From: Lachnospiraceae bacterium | GTDB taxonomy: Bacteria > Bacillota > Clostridia > Lachnospirales > Lachnospiraceae | Length of the DNA stretch: 64,000 nt | NCBI GenBank assembly: GCA_019423745.1 | Contig: JAHZAV010000004.1 | Location: forward strand, 975 to 64,974 | Reading direction: 5' to 3' | Shown here: positions 15,626 to 24,011 of the stretch, one piece after another | Layout of the letters: every line of letters begins with the position of its first letter | Numbering within the stretch: position 1 is the first letter of the stretch | Position numbers and translations under genes: made by a program | Notes under the pieces: generated by a model | Seen by the model: only the letters and a program-made list of their open reading frames with translations | Database searches by the model: none | Told to the model about the DNA's origin: nothing

Positions 15626-16790
15626 ATTCCTGTTTTTCGAACAGTGCAAACACTGCCGTCACGAATTCATCCTCGTTCATCTTACTTTCCACATATTGGT
15701 CAAAAGCTTCTTTATCAATTTCCTGTCCGGTGACTACCTGCCGGTACTCTGGGTAATTCTGCTCCACTTTCTCTCTTGTAATCACATAACTGCTGCCGCT
15801 GAAGTTATACCGTATATATTCCAGATTCCTAATTAGGGCAAATGCTGAAATCGAATTGTAAATCAGCCCTTTTTCCGTATAAAGATCTTCATTTCCATAC
15901 CAGTCTGTTGTATGGTAATCGATGGTTACTCCACAGTTCTCCGAATCAATCTCAAATACATATCCATGCTCTGACAGGGGAAGTGCGTTGAATAAATTCC
16001 CGGTATTGCTGTTGTCCCCAATGTAATTGCTCTGATACCGGATAATCTGCCGGATCCCGCATTTATCCCGGTTAAAGGGACTAAACGGAACTGTATCCAC
16101 GTCGTACTCCTTTTTTGTATCAATAATAAAATACTCATTCGGTGTATCTGCATTGATCTGAAACACATGATAAAACAAGTTGCGGTATTCTATAATCTTC
16201 CCTTCGGCAAAATAAGTTATGGTCGAATACCGGTAAACGGGCGGACGTTTATACTCTGATACACCCACAAAATCGGCTGCCATAAAAATCCCGATCAGCA
16301 GCAGAAATGCACCGGCACAAACCAGTATTTTCTTTAACAGGGACATGACTCTTAGTTCCCGAAAAATCCCGACCACTGCCAGCAGACATCCAAGGATGGA
16401 ATAGATCTCTCCCCAACTGCTTTCTGGTTCAAATATGGAAAATGAGAAAATACAGATCAGGATTCCTACTATCATGATACAGATAGAAATCTTCTTATGT
16501 TCATTTTTGATCTTCTTTACACTATAATCAATAGCGCTGATCAAATTTTTCTCTGCGCAGATGACGCTCTCCTCTTCCCTGATCTCTTCTCCCGCCAAAA
16601 GCTCATTCAGCGTGATCCCAAGTTCCTTACTCAGCGGCTCCAGCATCGACAAGTCCGGCATATAGTTTCCATTCTCCCAGCGCGATATGGTCTTATTGGT
16701 AACGCCAAGCCTCTCCCCCAGCTGTTCCTGGGTCAATCCTTTCTTCTTACGATTAACGGCGATGAACGCCCCAATCTTCTTACTATCCAT
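15624..16790 (-). CDS. XRE-family regulator with membrane domain
   Basis: A 388-aa protein. ATG 16790 is chosen because AAGGAG lies 7 bases before it; upstream in-frame codons have no such site. Residues 1-65 form a classic helix-turn-helix (LTQEQLGERLGVTNKTISRWENG). After a linker there are three or four hydrophobic helices at about residues 95-180, then an extracellular domain of some 200 residues. This architecture suggests a membrane-bound transcription regulator that senses an outside signal. I cannot name the ligand. It is a single-gene transcript ahead of the graveyard region. Confidence 0.8.
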   Translation of the reverse strand: MDSKKIGAFIAVNRKKKGLTQEQLGERLGVTNKTISRWENGNYMPDLSMLEPLSKELGITLNELLAGEEIREEESVICAEKNLISAIDYSVKKIKNEHKKISICIMIVGILICIFSFSIFEPESSWGEIYSILGCLLAVVGIFRELRVMSLLKKILVCAGAFLLLIGIFMAADFVGVSEYKRPPVYRYSTITYFAEGKIIEYRNLFYHVFQINADTPNEYFIIDTKKEYDVDTVPFSPFNRDKCGIRQIIRYQSNYIGDNSNTGNLFNALPLSEHGYVFEIDSENCGVTIDYHTTDWYGNEDLYTEKGLIYNSISAFALIRNLEYIRYNFSGSSYVITREKVEQNYPEYRQVVTGQEIDKEAFDQYVESKMNEDEFVTAVFALFEKQE

Positions 16791-16896
16791 ATCTTCAACT
16801 CCTTTCCAGACATATCTTATACATTCCGCCAAAAAACGTACACCCCACAGATAGCGAATCCCGCAATATCACAGGTTTTCTGATATCATACTACAA

Positions 16897-16945
16897 AAAC
16901 ACCATTGAAATCCACCTTCAGAAGGTATTGATTTCAATGGTGTTT
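16897..16945. terminator. Strong bidirectional terminator
   Basis: Perfect 16-base arms (16897-16912 and 16930-16945) with T-runs on both strands. It lies downstream of the CYTH gene and ahead of the XRE gene, both on the minus strand, and so ends the CYTH transcript. Confidence 0.75.
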
Positions 16946-17023
16946 CTTTTTCCGTACAGATACGATATAGTTTCCGGATCCTCCAGAGAAACGAAGTACT
17001 CATAACAAAGATTCCGCTCTTTG

Positions 17024-17626
17024 TCATTTCTTCTGAAGCATGGAAAGATAAGAAGTTCTTATGGTGTCTTTCTGTTCATACCCCAGTTCCTTCATGACTG
17101 CTTCAATCTCTTTCAGACAGGCCGGTCTCTGCTCTTCTCTCTGGCCTATGATCTCCAGTTCCAGATAATCTCCCAGCCCTTCCACCTGATCTACGGCTGC
17201 AGTAACCCTTCCTCGGGTATAGGTAAAACGTGTCTTTCTGACGGCGCATGGTACAGGCAGGAACGTAAGCTCCTCCAAAATCCGTTCCAGAATCTCCGGT
17301 GTTTCCAGGCGCATCTCCAGCTCTGTTCTGGAGACGGATACCTGATCTAGTTTCGGACCTTTGCAGTTGAATTCGGCCCTGGTTTTTCCCGTATCCAAAT
17401 CTGTTACCCGGCGAATCCGAAGGGCTTTGTCATGTTCCTTCAAATCATAATGTGTGCTGTTATAATACACGTCTTCTTCCCGGCATGTACCCACCAGGCA
17501 GAATCCTCCTTGTTCCAGACGCTTTATGGTATCTTCCACACTGCACACCGGTATCTTCACTTCAACCTCCACCGGGGTATGTTCATTCCTCATCTCTATA
17601 TTAGCCTCCGTTTTGTTGTTTATCAA
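17024..17626 (-). CDS. CYTH domain protein (class IV cyclase / triphosphatase fold)
   Basis: A 200-aa protein with the CYTH signature ExExK at E20-V-E22-V-K24 and further charged strands expected of the triphosphate tunnel (ALRIRR, RAEFNCKG, KTRFTY, YLELEI). Members hydrolyse inorganic or organic triphosphates, or make cAMP; sequence alone does not tell which. The length is normal. The start is the first ATG of a clean frame. It is transcribed alone, ending at the strong hairpin at 16897-16945. Confidence 0.82.
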   Translation of the reverse strand: MINNKTEANIEMRNEHTPVEVEVKIPVCSVEDTIKRLEQGGFCLVGTCREEDVYYNSTHYDLKEHDKALRIRRVTDLDTGKTRAEFNCKGPKLDQVSVSRTELEMRLETPEILERILEELTFLPVPCAVRKTRFTYTRGRVTAAVDQVEGLGDYLELEIIGQREEQRPACLKEIEAVMKELGYEQKDTIRTSYLSMLQKK

Positions 17627-17660
17627 ATTTTGATTTACTTATGTCTCTCATATTATCTTG

Positions 17661-17740
17661 TCAAAAATGACTGCTGACATTTGATATTGTTGCAGTTGAA
17701 AAGCCTCTCATTTCAGACAATTGCTTAATCGTAATCCCAT
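17661..17740 (-). pseudogene. Fragment of a LacI-type DNA-binding head
   Basis: The minus strand from 17738 reads GITIKQLSEMRGFSTATISN followed by VSSHF and a stop, which looks like the first helix-turn-helix of a LacI-family repressor. There is no start codon, effector domain or ribosome binding site. It is probably the remains of a sugar regulator and, with the flavoprotein relic next to it, hints at a lost metabolic locus. Confidence 0.35.
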
Positions 17741-17952
17741 ATCTAAAATTTTCTTTCAGCCGTCATCCTTATAAATACATTTTAAGATAATAAGTCTGTT
17801 GACTCAACAAGAATGATAAGTTTTTTCATTTTTCTCAGTGTTTTTGTAATACTTTCTCACGGATCTGCCCGGACTTATGGTGCATATATTTTTTACAAAT
17901 TTCCTATTTCAGTATCTTCACTGTTGCTTAAAAGATCAAATCTCTTGTTATC

Positions 17953-18057
17953 CTATGCCACAGTCTCCACTCCCACTCTTCCACCGTCGATAACAACCTC
18001 GTTTTTTCCTATTAACAACTTTCTACCGCTTAAGATTTCCCAAGCTGTAAACACATT
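17953..18057 (-). pseudogene. Fragment of an FAD/NAD(P)-linked enoate-reductase-type oxidoreductase
   Basis: Minus-strand reading gives NVFTAWEILSGRKLLIGKNE then VVIDGGRVGVETVA and a TAG. This resembles the nucleotide-binding Rossmann segment (VVIGGGxVGxETA) of 2-enoate / dienoyl-CoA reductases, with damage in the glycine motif. Both sides lack the rest of the enzyme. It is a relic within an otherwise gene-free 545-base gap (17627-18171). Confidence 0.45.
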
Positions 18058-18081
18058 CTACATGCTATATATAAACCAAAA

Positions 18082-18112
18082 GGTGAAAAGCTTATTTTTC
18101 AAGCCTTTCACC
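18082..18112. terminator. Terminator-like hairpin
   Basis: Arms GGTGAAAAGCTT (18082-18093) and AAGCCTTTCACC (18101-18112) pair at 11 of 12 positions. It sits between the flavoprotein relic and the membrane protein gene and may end the transcript of the latter. Confidence 0.45.
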
Positions 18113-18171
18113 ATTCTAATCCTTTTTTATCTCCTCTAAAGTTTTATATGCAATATTCTGAATATTGAAAC

Positions 18172-18987
18172 TTAAGATAATCCTCCTAGACCAATAACTA
18201 TTATTATAACTATCAAAATAATAACAATATATGATAATGGATTATCCATATTAAAAGTATATCCCACCCCTACTGTTTTAGGAACAATAATTTTTTGTTG
18301 AAACATTTTTCTTCTTTCTTTTCCGTATAGCTTCATTTTAAATTTTCCACAACAAAATGTATAAACCATCAAAACAAAAAATAATTCTGCCAAAACGCAT
18401 ACCGTAATATATTTTGTATTTAGAAGATTAAAAATATGAATATAAGTTATACCTACAGAAACAGCAAGCATAATACAAAACAGTTCTACCAGAACATTTT
18501 TTTCCTCTATATATCTTTTTATTTCCTTTTCTTCTTTTCCCTTTTCATATAGTATTTGAAGTGTTTTATTCTCTTTAAAATTATATACACTTATAATGAC
18601 ACATACAAATAATAGTAGTATATTAACACATGCAAATACTTTGGAATGAACATTGAAAAAAACACTTACTAACAAAATAAATGGAATCAAATAAAAACTT
18701 GTAGGAATCTCTACATAATTTTGTAATACCAGTTTTAATTCTTTACTTTTAATTTTTTGTATCTGTACTTCGTAATTATAATATAGATATAAAAAAAGCA
18801 AGAATACATGACTGATAGCAAATCCGATTCCTGATAAAAATGTTTGTCCTATGTATTCCATTATTATCATAAATAGTGCGCCTACTATTCCCCAAATGAA
18901 AATTTTATATTTATTTTTAATGAGCAAAGTTTTTATCATGAATAATATACTTTCCAATAAAAGGACGCCTGCCAAAATATACATCAT
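18172..18987 (-). CDS. Polytopic membrane protein with DUF5808-like C-terminus
   Basis: A 271-aa protein with six to eight predicted hydrophobic helices. Near the C-terminus, IIVPKTVGVGYTFNMDNPLS resembles the DUF5808 segment (PK-x-G-x-GYT-x-N-x-x-NP), which is often found at the end of integral membrane proteins of unknown job in Firmicutes. The start has a GGGGGG site. The local sequence is very A+T-rich compared with the core genes. No function can be given. Confidence 0.65.
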   Translation of the reverse strand: MMYILAGVLLLESILFMIKTLLIKNKYKIFIWGIVGALFMIIMEYIGQTFLSGIGFAISHVFLLFLYLYYNYEVQIQKIKSKELKLVLQNYVEIPTSFYLIPFILLVSVFFNVHSKVFACVNILLLFVCVIISVYNFKENKTLQILYEKGKEEKEIKRYIEEKNVLVELFCIMLAVSVGITYIHIFNLLNTKYITVCVLAELFFVLMVYTFCCGKFKMKLYGKERRKMFQQKIIVPKTVGVGYTFNMDNPLSYIVIILIVIIIVIGLGGLS

Positions 18988-19041
18988 ATTAATCCCCCCA
19001 TAGAAAGCGTTACTGTAACATTCCTTCTATTTATTCTCTAT

Positions 19042-19857
19042 TTATCCAAACTTAAAATTATCAAGTTGTTCTTTGAATTCATCTAATAAATTATCTTCTA
19101 ACTTATCAATAATAAATTCCGCCTGTTTTTTTAAATCTTCTCGCTTTAAATTATTTTTCTGTTCTTCTCGAGCCATATTATACTTATTTTTGATTTCATT
19201 TCTTCCATAATCCCGAATACTAATTCCTCTTTTTGCAGGATGTGGCAGGTCATAAATTTTACATTTACATCTAAGTTTTTTCCACTCTTCCTCACTGTAA
19301 ACTTTTTCTTTCAACAGCCACTCTGTACCGCAACAAACAATAATTTCAGGCGCAATGATCTCTATTTCTCTTTTTATATAATCCTTAAACTGCTCTGCAT
19401 ATTTTTTCAATGTTGGCCAATGTACAGATGAATATCCTCCCATTTTATTAATATTCATAAAAGCTGATTGTTTTAAAAAGTTTGCCCTTTCTTTATTTTT
19501 TAGCACTCCAGCCTCTTGTAAACAGAAACATACATTCTCTAATTTTTTTAGCATAACGGGAATATTTTTCTCATTTTTAGACTGGATTTCATTCTTAATC
19601 CAAAAGCTTTTACCCTCACCATTACCCACTATAATGCTATCACCATCCATTTCCGTTGCATGAGCTCCATTAGCTTCTCTCAAAACAAAAAGGATTTTAT
19701 CCCCTCTTTCCCAGCATTCTTCATCTACATATCCATCTATACAAAAAGATTTTACAGATATCTTTCTTTTGCTCATATATTCTTTTGTTTTTTCATTATG
19801 CACTTGTGCATCCTTCCAATGATTAAATAATTCTCTAAGATTTTTTAGTTCTTCCAT
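19042..19857 (-). CDS. Uracil-DNA-glycosylase-like fold protein
   Basis: A 271-aa protein. After a short helical N-terminus it has ILFVLREAN near residue 55, AFMNINKMGG near 132, IIAPEIIVCCGTEW near 169 and a conserved DLPHPAKRG near 200. The order of a substrate-loop, an Asn-containing motif, a hydrophobic strand ending CG, and a His-Pro loop is that of the uracil-DNA-glycosylase superfamily, though the match is distant and the canonical catalytic Asp cannot be assigned. It begins 1 base after the stop of a truncated WYL-type regulator gene, suggesting coupling. A role in sensing or repairing modified DNA is inferred. Confidence 0.5.
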   Translation of the reverse strand: MEELKNLRELFNHWKDAQVHNEKTKEYMSKRKISVKSFCIDGYVDEECWERGDKILFVLREANGAHATEMDGDSIIVGNGEGKSFWIKNEIQSKNEKNIPVMLKKLENVCFCLQEAGVLKNKERANFLKQSAFMNINKMGGYSSVHWPTLKKYAEQFKDYIKREIEIIAPEIIVCCGTEWLLKEKVYSEEEWKKLRCKCKIYDLPHPAKRGISIRDYGRNEIKNKYNMAREEQKNNLKREDLKKQAEFIIDKLEDNLLDEFKEQLDNFKFG

Positions 19858-19858
19858 C

Positions 19859-20155
19859 TTAATTACCTTCGTATTGTTCTACAGCTTTCATTATATCTTC
19901 GCCTTTTTTACAACTCCACATAGATTCATTATATTCAATATTATAAACGTAATCAATCAGATTCATCAAACTCCTCTTTCCTGCTTTCCGCTTGACTTCC
20001 ATATCATATTTCCGTTCCAGAATCTCCATCATTTTTTCCTGACTAAGCTGATAATTTTCATCTATATGTTTTTTAAGAAGATACAGAATATTCATATTTA
20101 GCCTATTCTTTGGCTGCTTTACATACCATTTATCCTCCCTAATGTATAGGGCCAT
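19859..20155 (-). CDS. Truncated WYL-type regulator N-terminal domain
   Basis: A 98-aa protein. The segment NILYLLKKHIDENYQLSQEK followed by MMEILERKYDMEV and LMNLIDYVYNIEYNE is the winged-helix head of WYL-domain transcription regulators of Firmicutes, normally about 300 aa long. The WYL sensor is absent: the frame runs into an unrelated 20-residue tail and stops one base before the glycosylase-like gene. ATG 20155 has a weak ribosome binding site, while a good GGGAGG site upstream of 20128 serves a different frame, so the start is uncertain. It may be a DNA-binding remnant or an active short repressor. Confidence 0.5.
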   Translation of the reverse strand: MALYIREDKWYVKQPKNRLNMNILYLLKKHIDENYQLSQEKMMEILERKYDMEVKRKAGKRSLMNLIDYVYNIEYNESMWSCKKGEDIMKAVEQYEGN

Positions 20156-20187
20156 TTCAACTAATACCTATTTTGACCATAAAAATC

Positions 20188-20219
20188 CCCCCAAGTAGGC
20201 TTCGCATCCTACTTGAGGG
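20188..20219 (-). terminator. Intrinsic terminator of the hydrogenase fusion gene
   Basis: A CCTCAAGTAGG-type stem (20208-20219 with 20188-20199) is followed on the minus strand by GGATTTTTATGG. It lies 19 bases after the stop codon at 20238. Confidence 0.75.
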
Positions 20220-20237
20220 TATCACGCTACTTCTCTA

Positions 20238-22289
20238 TTAATAATTAGTTGCTTTTCTCTCGAAATAAGCTTTTGAAAATCCACAAGTCGGACAGGATTC
20301 CGGTGCCTCTTTTCCGTAGTGAAGATGTCCACATTGACGACACATCCATACTGTATCTTCTTTCTCACTAAAAACCTGTTTATTCTCCACACGACTTAAC
20401 AATGCACGATATCTTGCCTCATGTGCTTTCTCTACAGCTGCCACGCGCTCAAACTTTTCTGCAAGAGCATCAAATCCCTCTTCCCGGGCTTCCTTTGCCA
20501 TACGAACATACATATCTGTCCATTCGTCATTCTCACCCTGCGCTGCTGTCAGAAGGTTTTCAGCTGTTGAACCGATTCCGTGAAATTCCTCATACCACAT
20601 TTTAGCATGTTGACTTTCCTGTTCCGATGTCTGCATAAAAATTTCTGCAATCTGTTCATAGCCTTCCTGCGCGGCTTTCATAGAAAAGTATTTATACTTG
20701 TTTCTCGCCTGACTCTCTCCTGCAAATGCCTCCATCAGATTCTTTTCTGTTTTTGTACCGGCATATTTGCTTTTTCCGGTTTCTTCTGTTTCTACAAGTT
20801 CTTCGAACTGTGAAGCAGGCACCTTACAGATCGGACATGTAAAATCCTCCGGGAGGCTCTCTGCTTCATGAATATAACCACATACTTTACACTTAAATTT
20901 CTTCATTTCTTTTACCATTCCTTTCATCAAATCTGTACTTCTGTCAATATAGCTTGTATGTAACATTTTCTCTGCTAATTCGTTTAACGGCTTCCCATAA
21001 AATTTTTCATAGAGCTGAATAATTTCAGGGTTTTCATAACTGGAGCGAATCTTCATTCCAGCATCTTTCTGATATAAAGCTTTCATCCGGCTTTCATGAA
21101 GGGTTTCGGAACTCATAAGGTATTCTTTGGGCTGTCCGCCTCCTCCAATGCACCCTCCCGGACAGGTCATGACTTCAATAAAGTCATAATGTGACTCTCC
21201 GGTTTTCAGTTTCTCTAAAAGCACCTTGGCGTTTGCAGTGCCATGCACAACCGCTACTTTCAGTTTAATATCCCCGATAGAAACCGTTGTTTCTTTCATT
21301 CCGTCGATTCCACGTACTGGCTCATACTGAAGTAAATCAACCGGAGGAGTACTCTCTGTAAGCATATAGCAGGCGGTTCGTAATGCCGCTTCCATTACAC
21401 CTCCACTATTTCCAAACAGCACCCCACCACCAGATGCTTCCGACATTAACTGATCATATTTCGCATCTGGCAGATTTACAAAATCAATACCTTCCTCTTT
21501 TGCCCACTTAGCCAATTCCCTGGTCGTAAGAACATAATCCATATCCCGCATATCCTCTATTCCATGATAGTTTGCTGCGGCATGGAGTTCCTCTCTTCTT
21601 ATCTCAAATTTTTTTGCTGTACAGGGAGTAAGTGCGACATTCACAATCCGCCTTGGGTCGATGGACTGTTCTTTTGCAAAATACGTTTTAATCGTTGGCC
21701 CCTGCATAGCGATCGGGCTTTTTGCCGTAGACAGATGCTCTCTCATATCTGGATGATATGTTTCTACATATTTAACCCAGGCCGGACAGCAACTGGTAAA
21801 CTGTGGGAGACTTTTCTGGTTCTTAATTCTTTGAATCAACTCGGAAGCCTCTTCCATAATTGTCAGATCAGCTGCAAAATTTGTATCCAGCACATAGTCA
21901 AATCCTAATTTCTTGAGAAGTGCAACCATCTTCCCTTCTACAAAACTTCCTTCCGGCATACCAAACACTTCTCCCAGTGCGACCCTTACAGATGGAGAAG
22001 TAGAAACAATCACAATCTTTTCCGGATCTGCTAACATTTGTTTGATGTCTTCATACTCATAACGCTCATGAATACTGCCAACCGGACAGACATTTGCACA
22101 CTGACCACAGTGAATACAAATAGCGTTATCTCCTGTTTGTTCCAGTGAATAGGTCCCATGTACGGCAATTTTCTCTTCACACACGTTTTTACACATTCCA
22201 CATTTAATACAGAGAGTCTCATCTCTGACGATAGAAGGATTGTCCGGTTCAATGGGCACTCGGATGTTCAGGTCCATGTGTTTGCTCAT
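20238..22289 (-). CDS. [FeFe]-hydrogenase - rubredoxin - rubrerythrin fusion
   Basis: A 683-aa protein; ATG 22289 is preferred over GTG 22301 on ribosome-binding-site spacing. Order: two [4Fe-4S] ferredoxin motifs (Cys 27/30/33/37 and 58/61/64/68); hydrogenase H-cluster motifs L1 TSCCPAW (165-171), L2 TPCTAKKFE (221-229) and L3 [16 protein letters not shown] (372-387); a rubredoxin (Cys 467/470/485/488); a rubrerythrin diiron domain from about 515 with AGESQAR and EQESQHAK; and a C-terminal rubredoxin-like knuckle (Cys 650/653/666/669). Such a fusion should pass electrons from H2 through rubredoxin to reduce peroxide. L2 has Thr where most have Met. Confidence 0.93.
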   Translation of the reverse strand: MSKHMDLNIRVPIEPDNPSIVRDETLCIKCGMCKNVCEEKIAVHGTYSLEQTGDNAICIHCGQCANVCPVGSIHERYEYEDIKQMLADPEKIVIVSTSPSVRVALGEVFGMPEGSFVEGKMVALLKKLGFDYVLDTNFAADLTIMEEASELIQRIKNQKSLPQFTSCCPAWVKYVETYHPDMREHLSTAKSPIAMQGPTIKTYFAKEQSIDPRRIVNVALTPCTAKKFEIRREELHAAANYHGIEDMRDMDYVLTTRELAKWAKEEGIDFVNLPDAKYDQLMSEASGGGVLFGNSGGVMEAALRTACYMLTESTPPVDLLQYEPVRGIDGMKETTVSIGDIKLKVAVVHGTANAKVLLEKLKTGESHYDFIEVMTCPGGCIGGGGQPKEYLMSSETLHESRMKALYQKDAGMKIRSSYENPEIIQLYEKFYGKPLNELAEKMLHTSYIDRSTDLMKGMVKEMKKFKCKVCGYIHEAESLPEDFTCPICKVPASQFEELVETEETGKSKYAGTKTEKNLMEAFAGESQARNKYKYFSMKAAQEGYEQIAEIFMQTSEQESQHAKMWYEEFHGIGSTAENLLTAAQGENDEWTDMYVRMAKEAREEGFDALAEKFERVAAVEKAHEARYRALLSRVENKQVFSEKEDTVWMCRQCGHLHYGKEAPESCPTCGFSKAYFERKATNY

Positions 22290-22334
22290 ATCTTCGCTCA
22301 CTTTCTTTTAAAATTAATATTAGTAACTATTATT

Positions 22335-22362
22335 ATTATATAGTATTAGAATAAAATGTCAA
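22335..22362 (-). promoter_or_regulatory. Consensus promoter of the hydrogenase fusion, with a PerR-like box
   Basis: On the minus strand a perfect TTGACA (22362-22357) and TATAAT (22340-22335) are 16 bases apart. Overlapping the -10, the sequence at 22341-22327 reads ATATAAT-A-ATAATAG, a 7-1-7 arrangement with three mismatches to the PerR box. Peroxide control by PerR would suit a rubrerythrin, but the region is A+T-rich and the box is tentative; the promoter itself is secure. Confidence 0.7.
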
Positions 22363-22381
22363 GATAAAATTTCTATTAAAA

Positions 22382-22430
22382 AAAAATCACATACCATCAA
22401 TCAGACTTCCTTTGATGGTATGTGATTTTT
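22382..22430 (-). terminator. Terminator of the xylitol-type operon
   Basis: Perfect 19-base arms (22382-22400 and 22412-22430) with A/T-runs on both sides. It lies 5 bases after the xylulokinase stop and ahead of the hydrogenase promoter. Confidence 0.85.
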
Positions 22431-22434
22431 GTTT

Positions 22435-23892
22435 TTAAAATAACACTTTTACTGTCGGATATATTTTGTGGAACTTCTGATACCTTTCCTCGTACTTTGC
22501 TACAAGTTCAGGATCTGGTTCCACTGTATCAATCACTTTGACAAATTTCTCTGCAATGGTTTCCACATCCGGATATTCTCCGCATCCCACTGCTGCCAAC
22601 ATTGCTGCTCCAAGCGCTGGACCTTCTTCACTCTCAATAACATCTACTTTCAGATTCATAATGTTGGCAATCATTTTTTTCCACAACAAGCTCTTTGCCC
22701 CTCCGCCGCATATTTTTGTTCTCTCAATTTTGATTCCGAGACTTCTTGCAACCTCCAGGGAATCTCGCAAACCAAATGCCACACCTTCCAGTACAGCCTG
22801 AGTCATGTCTTCTCTTGTAGTATCCATAGACATACCGATAAACATAGCTCTTGCGTCCGGATTATTGTGAGGGGAACGTTCTCCCATCAGATACGGCAGA
22901 TAAAACACTGGATTTTCTCCCAGCTTGCTGATTCCAGCCTGTTCAGCAGCAAAATCCTTTGTTTTCAGTATTTCTTCATTCCACCATTTATTGCAGGAAG
23001 CTGCACTTAACATACAGCCCATCAGATGATAATTTCCATCCGCATGAGCAAAAGAATGAAGTGCATTATTTTCATCTACACCAAATTTCTTGCTGGATAT
23101 AAAGATTGTTCCCGATGTACCGAGAGATATGTTGCATTTTCCATCTCCAACGGTTCCGGTACCTACTGCAGCTGCCGCATTGTCCCCGGCTCCCGCAATC
23201 ACTTTTACGTCTTCCCTCAGCCCAAGTTCTCCGGCTATTTCCTTTCGGAGAGCACCTACTACTTCATAACTTTCATAAAGTTTGGGAAGCTGATTTTCTG
23301 TAATATTACAGATCTCCATCATTTCTTTGGACCAGCATCGATTTTTCACATCCATCAAAAGCATTCCAGATGCATCGGATACATCTGTACAAAATGCTCC
23401 GGACATCTTATATGCCAGATAATCCTTAGGCAGCATAATCTTATTAATTTTAGCAAAATTTTCTGGTTCATGATTTTTCATCCAGAGAATTTTGGGAGCA
23501 GTAAATCCGGCGAATGCAATATTGGCAGTATATTCCGAAAGTTTTTCTTTTCCGATCACCTGATTTAAATAATTTGTCTCATCACCAGTACGTCCATCAT
23601 TCCACAAAATTGCCGGCCGGATAACATTGTCTTCGCTGTCCAGAGCAACAAGCCCGTGCATCTGGCCTCCAAAACTGATTCCGGCAACCTCTCTCTTATC
23701 ACATTCCGCAATCAGTTCCTTTATTCCCTCCAAAGACTGTGCAAACCAGTCTTCCGGATGCTGTTCCGACCATCCGGGATGGGGAAAGAACAGCGGGTAT
23801 TCCTTTGTTACAATTTTTTGAATCTCTCCTTCTCCATCCATCAGCAGTAGTTTTACTGCAGATGTTCCAAGATCCACCCCTATGTATAACAT
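22435..23892 (-). CDS. xylB: Xylulokinase
   Basis: A 485-aa FGGY-family kinase that phosphorylates D-xylulose with ATP. The start MLYIGVDLGTSAVKLLLMD is the phosphate-1 motif, and GISFGGQMHGL is the signature of xylulokinase; CNISLGTSGTIF and ICGGGAKSLLWKKM form the remaining nucleotide-binding parts. AAAGGAG precedes the ATG. It is the last gene of a five-gene operon (importer, dehydrogenase, kinase), so xylitol or a similar pentitol is likely oxidised to xylulose and then phosphorylated. A close paralogue of equal length lies at 49860-51317. Confidence 0.93.
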   Translation of the reverse strand: MLYIGVDLGTSAVKLLLMDGEGEIQKIVTKEYPLFFPHPGWSEQHPEDWFAQSLEGIKELIAECDKREVAGISFGGQMHGLVALDSEDNVIRPAILWNDGRTGDETNYLNQVIGKEKLSEYTANIAFAGFTAPKILWMKNHEPENFAKINKIMLPKDYLAYKMSGAFCTDVSDASGMLLMDVKNRCWSKEMMEICNITENQLPKLYESYEVVGALRKEIAGELGLREDVKVIAGAGDNAAAAVGTGTVGDGKCNISLGTSGTIFISSKKFGVDENNALHSFAHADGNYHLMGCMLSAASCNKWWNEEILKTKDFAAEQAGISKLGENPVFYLPYLMGERSPHNNPDARAMFIGMSMDTTREDMTQAVLEGVAFGLRDSLEVARSLGIKIERTKICGGGAKSLLWKKMIANIMNLKVDVIESEEGPALGAAMLAAVGCGEYPDVETIAEKFVKVIDTVEPDPELVAKYEERYQKFHKIYPTVKVLF

Positions 23893-23930
23893 GATTACTC
23901 CTTTCCTGCATAATACTTTACATTTTTCAA

Positions 23931-23983
23931 AAAGCAGCCGTACTTTCCGATTCCTTCCGGAAACAAAACAGTACAGCTGCTTT
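23931..23983 (-). terminator. Intercistronic hairpin between dehydrogenase and kinase genes
   Basis: Arms 23931-23944 and 23970-23983 pair with one mismatch and are followed on the minus strand by TTTTTGAAAAAT. It lies between the dehydrogenase and xylulokinase genes and may attenuate expression of the kinase or protect the upstream message. Confidence 0.5.
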
Positions 23984-24011
23984 ATTTTTGGATCAGATTA
24001 TTTGTAACCGA

